Positions 30,007-38,600 of a DNA stretch of 64,000 nucleotides are shown here, one piece after another. The position numbers and the translations under genes were made by a program. The notes under the pieces were generated by a model, which saw only the letters and a list, made by a program, of their open reading frames with translations, made no database searches and had not been told where the DNA came from. Position 1 is the first letter of the stretch. Each line of letters opens with the position of its first letter. Source of the DNA: Flavobacteriales bacterium (GTDB lineage: Bacteria; Bacteroidota; Bacteroidia; Flavobacteriales_F; PHOS-HE28); NCBI GenBank assembly GCA_016700415.1, contig CP065018.1, positions 1,990,001 through 2,054,000 on the forward strand, read 5' to 3'.

Positions 30007-33000
30007 ATGAATCATTCAAACCCATCAACACCACAGCGGCGAACGTCGCGGTGGCGCAATGGACTGCTCGGCATGGCTGCCGCGCTGTTCATGGCACCTG
30101 CGGCGAATGCCCAGGTGACAGGCTATACTTTCGCTACAGGTAGCGACCCTTATGTGGCACTTGCCGGTGCAACGACCTTCTCCATCAATGGTGGTGGGGG
30201 AACGGCCGATGACGGATATTCAGCGCTCCAGCCGATCGGCTTCTCCTTCAATTTCGGAGGAACCGCGTTCACGCAGTTCTCGATGCATTCGAACGGCTGG
30301 CTCCGTTTTGGCGCTACTGCGTCTGCAACGGACTACTCTCCGATGGACAACGGGACCATGAACGACCTTGTGGTCTTCAACGCTCGGGACCTGAACAATT
30401 CAGGTGCGGTGTACAGTTACTTGCTCACCGGATCACCCGGCAGTTACATCTGTAAGATCCAAGCGAACAACTTCTACCGCTATAACACCGCCGCGCATCT
30501 CGGCAACGCCCAAGTTTGGCTGTATGAAGCCACCGGAGCGATTGAGATCCGTTATGGCACATATGCCGCTACTTGGACTAGCGGAATTGCCCAAGTTGGT
30601 ATTCGCACCACGACTACCGATGTACGGAAAGTTGTTTCCGCTACATGGGCTGGCGTAACCTCTGGTAGTACGGACGGTGCTGGTAACACAGCGGGGATCA
30701 CGCAGGCAACCACCAACCAAGTGGTGAGCGGCACCCTGTTCACCTTTACCCCTCCCGTCGTATGCACCGGTACACCGGATCCCGGTACTGTGCCTTCGTC
30801 AGCCTCTGCTTGTAGCGGAAACACAGTGACCTTAACTGCTACTGGACTTACCGCCGGAACGAACATCACCTACCAATGGGAGGAATCTCCTGATGGGATC
30901 GGTAGCTGGGCCGACGTAGTTGTTGGTACCGGTGGTACTACTGCTTCGTACACTACGGATGCCATTGTCGGCACGCGTTACTTCCGTATTCGTACCGATT
31001 GTTCTACGGGGCCTAATTCGAACAACTCGAACGTGGCTACGGTATCCGTGACCACAGGTGGCATTGATGAGGACTTCAGCAGTGGCACCATCATCGGCAA
31101 TTGCTGGAGCCAATCTGGCACCGGTTCCGCTGTGAACCTCCGCTATGTTGCAACAAGTGCATATGGGACCGGAACAGGTTCTATTATGTGGGACTACTAC
31201 TCCCAGAGCGGAACGACGTTAACGTTGATCTACACAAGCCCTGTGATCACCGCGATCGGAAGTGGAATGCAGCTTGAATTCGATGTTGCTGCACCCCAGT
31301 ACAATGCTACTTCCATTGATTCCATTTACCTCGAGCAGTCGAGCAATGGTGGCACCACTTGGTCGGTCGTAGTTGCAGGCTCGAATGAGGTGGGAAGCAC
31401 CTTCAATACGTTGCCAGCTTCTACCACGGAATACAACACCCCCGCAAGCGGCGACTGGCAGGCTCGTGCATTCCCGCTTACTGCTGGCACCAACCGCGTT
31501 CGCTTCCGTGGTGTTTCCAAGTTCGGTAACAACATCCATATCGATAACATTGCACTTGGTGCAGCACCTACTTGCCAAGCCCCAACGGCAGTTGGCGCCA
31601 GCAACTTGACCGGTACAACTGCCCAGATCGGATGGACCTGCACAAGCTGCACGGGCACTTTCATTGTTGAGTACGGTGCCACTGGATTCACACCTGGCAC
31701 AGCTGGTACCGCCGGTGCTGGTGGAACCATCTGGACCGGTGGCCCTGTTGCCAGCAGCCCGGTAACCATTACCGGCTTGACCCCAGTTACCGGTTACACC
31801 GTGTACGTGCGTGAAGTATGCCCCGGACCGGACTACAGTCCGAACAGTTTCGCGACGAACTTCACTACGCCTTGCGCGACTTACACGCCGGACTACACAC
31901 AGGACTTCACGGCTTACGTTCCTTCTTGCTGGTCAGAAGCGACAGGCCCCATTACCGGACCTACCACATTCGGATCTTCCGGATGGAGTTCCGGCTCGTT
32001 CGGTTACGTTGGCTCACCTAGTGCCAAAGTGGAGATCTATTCCACCGGTGGCAAAGAGTGGTTACTTACCCCGATCTTCGACCTCTCCGCAGGCGGTTAC
32101 GAACTGAACTTCGATGTGGCTCTTACCGCTTGGCTTTCTTCTTCAGCCGATGTCATCGAAGCGGATGATGCAGTGTACCTGATGCAGTCCATCGACGGTG
32201 GAACAACGTGGACCACGATCAATACGTGGAACAATGGCAACTCGCCTTCGAACACGGGAGACAATACCACGATCAACGTTTCCGCAGTGACCAGCTCCAC
32301 CACACAGTTCGCCTTCTTCATGTTGGAAGGTGCTACTTCCGGTGGTGACAAGGACTTCTATGTGGACAACTTCCAAGTGCGGACACCTCCTGCCTGCGCT
32401 GCCCCAAGCGCACTGACTGCGATCAATGCAACCACCACCGGTGCGGATCTGGGCTGGACGGAGAACGGTACAGCAACTGCTTGGGACCTGGAGATCGGCG
32501 CTGCCGGCTTTACACCAAGCGGAACACCTACGGACAACGTATCGTCCAACCCCTCCACATGGACTGGTGGAGTAGCTAGTACGGCCTACGATTTCTACGT
32601 ACGCGCCGATTGTGGCGGCCCTGGCGTGAGCATTTGGGTCGGACCGTTCACCTTCAACACCACCTGTGCTGCGGTGAACGTGCCTTACACCCAGGACTTC
32701 GAAAGCGCAACAACACCGGCCATGCCTGCGTGCATGTCCGTAGAGGACCTGAACGGTTTCAACACCTGGATCACCGCATCGTCGACCACGTTGGGTCCGG
32801 TGAGCAAAGTTGCACGTTACCCGTACACCTACTCGGCGGATGCTGATGATTGGATGTACAGCCCGGGGATCAACTTGGTGGGCAGCACGCCGTATACCCT
32901 TAGCTACACCTATGGCGCCAACGGCTATGACGAATCGCTGGAGGTGTACTACGGAACTTCCGCATCGGCAGCCGCAATGACGAACTTGGTGGTGGACAAC

Positions 33001-33135
33001 GGCACGTTCGATGATGCTCCTCACACCGTTTCCTACACCATCACTCCGGCTTCTACCGGCGTGTACTACTTCGGCTGGCATGCCTACTCCATTTCCGCAG
33101 CCAATGGAATCTGGAGGTGGACAACATCAGCTTGA
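30007..33135 (+). CDS. Giant T9SS cargo, N-terminal part (fibronectin/MAM-like beta domains), frameshifted
   Basis: Starts MNHSNPSTPQRRTSRWRNGLL with a signal peptide ending NAQ. It continues through a jelly-roll (FNFGGTAFTQFSMHSNGW), an Ig-like segment, MAM-like domains (IDEDFSSGTIIGNCW; YTQDFTAYVPSCW; YTQDFESATTPAMP) and fibronectin type III-like repeats (GADLGWTENGTATAWDLEIG). The frame ends at a premature TGA at 33133-33135, just after SAANGIW. The next frame continues directly with VDNISLIVTPACPDPSALSA and further FN3 repeats. One missing G at about 33113 (TGGAGG for TGGGAGG) explains the break. Together with 33117-35459 this is one ~1,817-residue gene. Likely surface adhesin or matrix protein. 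Confidence 0.85.
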   Translation: MNHSNPSTPQRRTSRWRNGLLGMAAALFMAPAANAQVTGYTFATGSDPYVALAGATTFSINGGGGTADDGYSALQPIGFSFNFGGTAFTQFSMHSNGWLRFGATASATDYSPMDNGTMNDLVVFNARDLNNSGAVYSYLLTGSPGSYICKIQANNFYRYNTAAHLGNAQVWLYEATGAIEIRYGTYAATWTSGIAQVGIRTTTTDVRKVVSATWAGVTSGSTDGAGNTAGITQATTNQVVSGTLFTFTPPVVCTGTPDPGTVPSSASACSGNTVTLTATGLTAGTNITYQWEESPDGIGSWADVVVGTGGTTASYTTDAIVGTRYFRIRTDCSTGPNSNNSNVATVSVTTGGIDEDFSSGTIIGNCWSQSGTGSAVNLRYVATSAYGTGTGSIMWDYYSQSGTTLTLIYTSPVITAIGSGMQLEFDVAAPQYNATSIDSIYLEQSSNGGTTWSVVVAGSNEVGSTFNTLPASTTEYNTPASGDWQARAFPLTAGTNRVRFRGVSKFGNNIHIDNIALGAAPTCQAPTAVGASNLTGTTAQIGWTCTSCTGTFIVEYGATGFTPGTAGTAGAGGTIWTGGPVASSPVTITGLTPVTGYTVYVREVCPGPDYSPNSFATNFTTPCATYTPDYTQDFTAYVPSCWSEATGPITGPTTFGSSGWSSGSFGYVGSPSAKVEIYSTGGKEWLLTPIFDLSAGGYELNFDVALTAWLSSSADVIEADDAVYLMQSIDGGTTWTTINTWNNGNSPSNTGDNTTINVSAVTSSTTQFAFFMLEGATSGGDKDFYVDNFQVRTPPACAAPSALTAINATTTGADLGWTENGTATAWDLEIGAAGFTPSGTPTDNVSSNPSTWTGGVASTAYDFYVRADCGGPGVSIWVGPFTFNTTCAAVNVPYTQDFESATTPAMPACMSVEDLNGFNTWITASSTTLGPVSKVARYPYTYSADADDWMYSPGINLVGSTPYTLSYTYGANGYDESLEVYYGTSASAAAMTNLVVDNGTFDDAPHTVSYTITPASTGVYYFGWHAYSISAANGIWRWTTSA

Positions 33136-35459
33136 TCGTAACGCCTGCTTGCCCTGATCCGAGCGCACTCAGCGCGACCAGCTTGACCTCTTCGGGTGCA
33201 AACCTAGGTTGGACGGAGAATGGAAGCGCCACGGCATGGGATCTGGAGATCGGCACGACCGGTTTCACACCCAGCGGAACGCCTACGGACAATGCTGGCA
33301 CCAACCCATACACATGGGCAGCCGGTACGCCGAATACAGGCTATGAATTCTACGTACGTGCCGATTGCGGCATGGACCTGAGCGCTTGGGTCGGACCTTA
33401 CGGCTTCACCACGCTAGCTGTGCCTCCGGCCAATGACAACTGTGGTGGTGCGTACGGGCTGACCGTGAACCCGGACCTCGCTTGCGGCACGGTCACTGCC
33501 GGTACGATCGCTGCTGCCACGGCATCGCCCGAGAGTGCCGCAGCATGCTCTGGCACGGAAGACGATGATGTGTGGTTCTCGTTCGTGGCGACAGCCACTT
33601 CACACACCATCAGTATCATCAATATCACAGGTAGTACGACAGACCTCTACCACAGCGTGTGGGAAGGTGGTTGCGGATCGCTCACCTTGGTACCTGGTAC
33701 CTGTAGTGACCCCAATTCCAGTACCCCAAGTGGTCTGTCCATCGGTAACACGTACTTCTTGCGTGTCTACAGCTGGACTTCGACCCCAGGGCAGACCTCG
33801 AGCTTCGATGTCTGCATCGGTACACCTCCTCCGCCACCTGCGAACGACCTGTGCGCGAACGCGATCCCAGTGGGTGCGAACTCAGTGACCCCGGGCACGA
33901 CCGTTCTCGGCACGACCACCGGCAACCCCGGCTACTGCGACTATAGCCTGAGCACGGCACCGGGCGTATGGTACACCGTGCAAGGGATCAACGGCATGAT
34001 GACCGCCGACGTCTGCGGCGCCGGCTGGGACACCCGGATCGGCATCTTCACCGGCAGTTGCGGCGCATTGACCTGCCTGCAGGGCGACGATGACGGCTGC
34101 GGGTTGCAAAGCACCACCACTTGGCTGGGCCTGATCGGCACCACCTACTACATCTATGTCACCGGCTACTCGACCAATACCGGTACGTTCAACCTGACGC
34201 TGAGCAGCGTGCCCGGCAACTCCGTGGTGGTGGCCATCAACACCGATGCCAGCCCGAGCGAGATCGGGTGGGAGCTCACCGATGCGAGCAATATCACGAT
34301 CGCCACCGGTGGACCTTCCGCTATCAGCGGTTTGGACCAGCAAACCGTCCTCTTGGACGCGCTGCCTGCCTCCGCCTGCTACGGCTTCACGCTGACGGAC
34401 AGCTACGGTGACGGCATCATCGGCGGCAACTGGCAGCTCAAGACCATGGACGGCAAGGTACTGGTGGGCGATGATTTCGATGGCGGAGGTAATTCGCCTT
34501 CCCTCACCCCGGCCTACGCACCTTACACGGAGCACACTTTCTGCCTGCCTCCGGGCCCGGCCAATATCGCGAACAAGTCCTGCGGGATCCTCAACTTCAG
34601 CATGAACAGCTACGTGTATTGCCGCAACGTGGCCGGAGCGGGCAACTACCAGTTCGAGTTCTCCAACCCCGATGCAGGCTACATCCGCCGCATCGCGGTG
34701 AACACCAACAAGGTGCGCTTCAACCAGATGAACACCAGCCCGCTGACACCTGGCGTGAAGTACTTCGTCCGTGTCCGCACCAACGACGCCGGCCCCTTGG
34801 CCAGCGCCCACTTCGGCGCGGGTTGCGAAGTGGCCATATCGTCGACGGTGCCTTGTACGGAGCTGATCAGCGCTCCCACCTACGGGCATTCCTGCGACGA
34901 GAACCGCACCTTCAACACCAACAACAGCTTCATCTATGCCACGCCGGTGGTGGGTGCGACGGAGTACCAGTTCCGCATCTTTATCCCCAGCGAGGGCTAT
35001 GATGAGACCTTTATCCGCAGCACCTACATCCTGCAGTTGAAGTGGAACAACCATCCTCCGATGGTGAACGGCTCCACATACAACGTGCAAGTGAACGTGA
35101 AAGTCGGCGCCACCTACAGCGGCTTCTGCGGCAATACCTGCACGATCACCATCGACAACGCCCCCCGCCCGGATGCCAGCATGGAGCAGGCCAATGGAAC
35201 AGCGACGATGTGGCCGAACCCGGTGCGTGAAAGTCAGGTCAACCTGAGCATCGACGGTATCCAGGACGCGGACCAACAGATCACCGTGGACATCCAGGAC
35301 ATCTACGGCAAGCAGGTCTTCGCCAAGGCGTTCGGGAACAGCGGTGAGCGATTCACCACCATCCTCGACCTGCCGGGCGACATCGCCAGCGGGGTCTATA
35401 TGGTCAACATCACCGTCAACGGGAAGAAGACCGTCCAGCGGTTGAGCATCATCAAGTAG
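33117..35459 (+). CDS. Giant T9SS cargo, C-terminal part with type A sorting domain
   Basis: Continuation of the 30007 gene after an apparent one-base deletion; no independent start is likely. Order: end of a MAM-like domain, FN3-like repeat (TSSGANLGWTENGSATAWDLEIG), two NDNC/NDLC pre-peptidase-like beta domains (APPANDNCGGAYGLTV; PANDLCANAIPV), a NWQLKTMDGKVLVGDD domain, two ~100-residue domains rich in conserved Cys, and a T9SS type A sorting domain (ATMWPNPVRESQVNLSI to VQRLSIIK). Residues from about 34212 onward are almost the same as the C-terminus of the next gene (39809-41064). A terminator follows at 35521-35551. Confidence 0.85.
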   Translation: MDNISLIVTPACPDPSALSATSLTSSGANLGWTENGSATAWDLEIGTTGFTPSGTPTDNAGTNPYTWAAGTPNTGYEFYVRADCGMDLSAWVGPYGFTTLAVPPANDNCGGAYGLTVNPDLACGTVTAGTIAAATASPESAAACSGTEDDDVWFSFVATATSHTISIINITGSTTDLYHSVWEGGCGSLTLVPGTCSDPNSSTPSGLSIGNTYFLRVYSWTSTPGQTSSFDVCIGTPPPPPANDLCANAIPVGANSVTPGTTVLGTTTGNPGYCDYSLSTAPGVWYTVQGINGMMTADVCGAGWDTRIGIFTGSCGALTCLQGDDDGCGLQSTTTWLGLIGTTYYIYVTGYSTNTGTFNLTLSSVPGNSVVVAINTDASPSEIGWELTDASNITIATGGPSAISGLDQQTVLLDALPASACYGFTLTDSYGDGIIGGNWQLKTMDGKVLVGDDFDGGGNSPSLTPAYAPYTEHTFCLPPGPANIANKSCGILNFSMNSYVYCRNVAGAGNYQFEFSNPDAGYIRRIAVNTNKVRFNQMNTSPLTPGVKYFVRVRTNDAGPLASAHFGAGCEVAISSTVPCTELISAPTYGHSCDENRTFNTNNSFIYATPVVGATEYQFRIFIPSEGYDETFIRSTYILQLKWNNHPPMVNGSTYNVQVNVKVGATYSGFCGNTCTITIDNAPRPDASMEQANGTATMWPNPVRESQVNLSIDGIQDADQQITVDIQDIYGKQVFAKAFGNSGERFTTILDLPGDIASGVYMVNITVNGKKTVQRLSIIK

Positions 35460-35520
35460 ACGGCAGGTCCCGGCTGCCTCCTCGATGGAGGCGCTGGACC
35501 GAAAGTCTGCGCAGAACGCA

Positions 35521-35551
35521 AAAGCCCCTCCGGCAACGGGGGGGCTTTTTG
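35521..35551 (+). terminator. Rho-independent terminator after the FN3/MAM T9SS gene
   Basis: A GC-rich hairpin (AAAAGCCCCTCCGG, CAAC loop, GGGGGGGC) followed by TTTTT, about 60 bases after the stop. Confidence 0.8.
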
Positions 35552-35691
35552 CATCCGCCCCGTTCACACGGAGACGGCCATAAACACCTTTCCATCATGG
35601 GAAAACGGCGACCTATCGAAAATAAAATACCAAGTACGGTCCCAACCTCCTACTTTGCTGCCTCCATCAGGAACACCGAACTCCACAAAAC

Positions 35692-38600
35692 ATGATATTG
35701 ACTTCACTAAAGCTCCGCTCGCTTCAGATCTCCTTTCTGTTCCTTGCATTTTTCGTCGCATCCGGGCCGCTCCAGGCCCAGGACGTCATCCCTACATCCG
35801 TGGATGTGCAACTGATAGAAGGAGCGTCTTCGAACCAGCTCTTGGTCCAGATAAAAACACACAGCACTGCGGGTTTCGGCGGAGTTCTGAGCGCACTCAC
35901 CTTGACCATCCGCTATGACAACGCATCCGGTGCGGCATTGGGCGGCGGAGCAACCTTCTGCAACGGTTGGAGCGCGTTCACTCCTTCCCCGGTGGTCGTG
36001 GACGGCGGGATCGCCTACCGCACCTATAACGGGTTCGGCCTCACCCGGCTGGACGCTGACGCATTTGATAATGGATGCGAGACCACCATTGCGCCGGAAA
36101 CCTGGTTCACCATCACCACGATCCCCGTGGCGGGAGGCGGCTGCACGGCCTTCACCTTGGGCAATGACGCCTTCACCACCGCCAACAACCGCGATTTCTT
36201 CATTTCCATGGGGGGCGAAGAAGTTACCGGGGCGGTGATCAGCGGAGCCGTTAACGGTGGGGTCTGCACACTGGACTGCCTCGGCGTACCCGGCGGAACA
36301 GCCATCATCGGATCTTCCTGCGATGACGGCAACGCCAACACCGGCAACGATGTCTACGACGCCAACTGCGATTGCGTCGGGCAACTGAACGACTGCCTCG
36401 GCGTACCCGGCGGAACAGCCACCATCGGTTCTTCCTGCGATGACGGCAACGCCAACACCGGCAACGATGTATACGATGCCAACTGCGACTGCGTCGGACA
36501 ACTGAACGACTGCCTCGGCGTACCCGGCGGAACAGCCACCATCGGTTCTTCCTGCGATGACGGCAACGCAAACACAGGCAACGATGTATACGATGCCAAC
36601 TGCGACTGCGTCGGTTCCCTGAACGACTGCCTCGGCGTACCCGGCGGAACAGCCACCATCGGTTCTTCCTGCGATGACGGCAACGCCAACACCGGCAACG
36701 ATGTATACGATGCCAACTGTGATTGCGTCGGTTCGCTGAACGACTGCCTCGGCGTACCCGGCGGAACAGCCACCATCGGCTCTTCCTGCGATGACGGCAA
36801 CGCAAACACCGGCAACGATGTCTACGACGCCAACTGCGACTGCGTCGGACAACTGAACGACTGCCTCGGCGTACCCGGCGGAACAGCCACCATCGGTTCT
36901 TCCTGCGATGACGGCAACGCCAACACCGGCAACGATGTCTACGACGCCAACTGCGACTGCGTCGGACAACTGAACGACTGCCTCGGCGTACCCGGCGGAA
37001 CCGCGACCATCGGATCCTCCTGCGATGACGGCAACGCAAACACCGGCAACGATGTCTACGACGCCAACTGTGATTGCGTCGGACAACTGAACGACTGCCT
37101 CGGCGTACCCGGCGGAACCGCGACCATCGGTTCTTCCTGCGATGACGGCAACGCAAACACCGGCAACGATGTATATGATGCCAACTGCGACTGCGTCGGA
37201 CAACTGAACGACTGCCTCGGCGTACCCGGCGGAACAGCCACCATCGGTTCTTCCTGCGATGACGGCAACGCAAACACAGGCAACGATGTATACGATGCCA
37301 ACTGCGACTGCGTCGGACAACTGAACGACTGCCTCGGCGTACCCGGCGGAACAGCCACCATCGGATCTTCCTGCGATGACGGCAACGCCAACACCGGCAA
37401 CGATGTCTACGACGCCAACTGCGACTGCGTCGGACAACTGAACGACTGCCTCGGCGTACCCGGCGGAACCGCGACCATCGGATCCTCCTGCGATGACGGC
37501 AACGCCAACACCGGCAACGATGTATACGATGCCAACTGTGATTGCGTCGGTTCGCTGAACGACTGCCTCGGCGTACCGGGCGGAACGGCGACCATCGGCT
37601 CTTCCTGCGATGACGGCAACGCCAACACCGGCAACGATGTCTACGACGCCAACTGTGATTGCGTCGGACAACTGAACGACTGCCTCGGCGTACCCGGCGG
37701 AACAGCCACCATCGGATCTTCCTGCGATGACGGCAACGCCAACACCGGCAACGATGTCTACGACGCCAACTGCGACTGCGTCGGACAACTGAACGACTGC
37801 CTCGGCGTACCCGGCGGAACCGCGACCATCGGTTCTTCCTGCGATGACGGCAACGCAAACACCGGCAACGATGTATATGATGCCAACTGCGACTGCGTCG
37901 GACAACTGAACGACTGCCTCGGCGTACCCGGCGGAACAGCCACCATCGGTTCTTCCTGCGATGACGGCAACGCAAACACAGGCAACGATGTATACGATGC
38001 CAACTGCGACTGCGTCGGTTCCCTGAACGACTGCCTCGGCGTACCCGGCGGAACAGCCACCATCGGTTCTTCCTGCGATGACGGCAACGCCAACACCGGC
38101 AACGATGTATACGATGCCAACTGTGATTGCGTCGGTTCGCTGAACGACTGCCTCGGCGTACCCGGCGGAACAGCCACCATCGGCTCTTCCTGCGATGACG
38201 GCAACGCCAACACCGGCAACGATGTATACGATGCCAACTGTGATTGCGTCGGTTCGCTGAACGACTGCCTCGGCGTACCCGGCGGAACCGCGACCATCGG
38301 TTCTTCCTGCGATGACGGCAACGCCAACACCGGCAACGATGTATACGATGCCAACTGCGATTGCGTCGGGCAACTGAACGACTGCCTCGGCGTACCCGGC
38401 GGAACCGCGACCATCGGTTCTTCCTGCGATGACGGCAACGCCAACACCGGCAACGATGTATATGATGCCAACTGTGATTGCGTCGGGCAACTGAACGACT
38501 GCCTCGGCGTACCCGGCGGAACAGCCACCATCGGCTCTTCCTGCGATGACGGCAACGCCAACACCGGCAACGATGTATATGATGCCAACTGCGATTGCGT

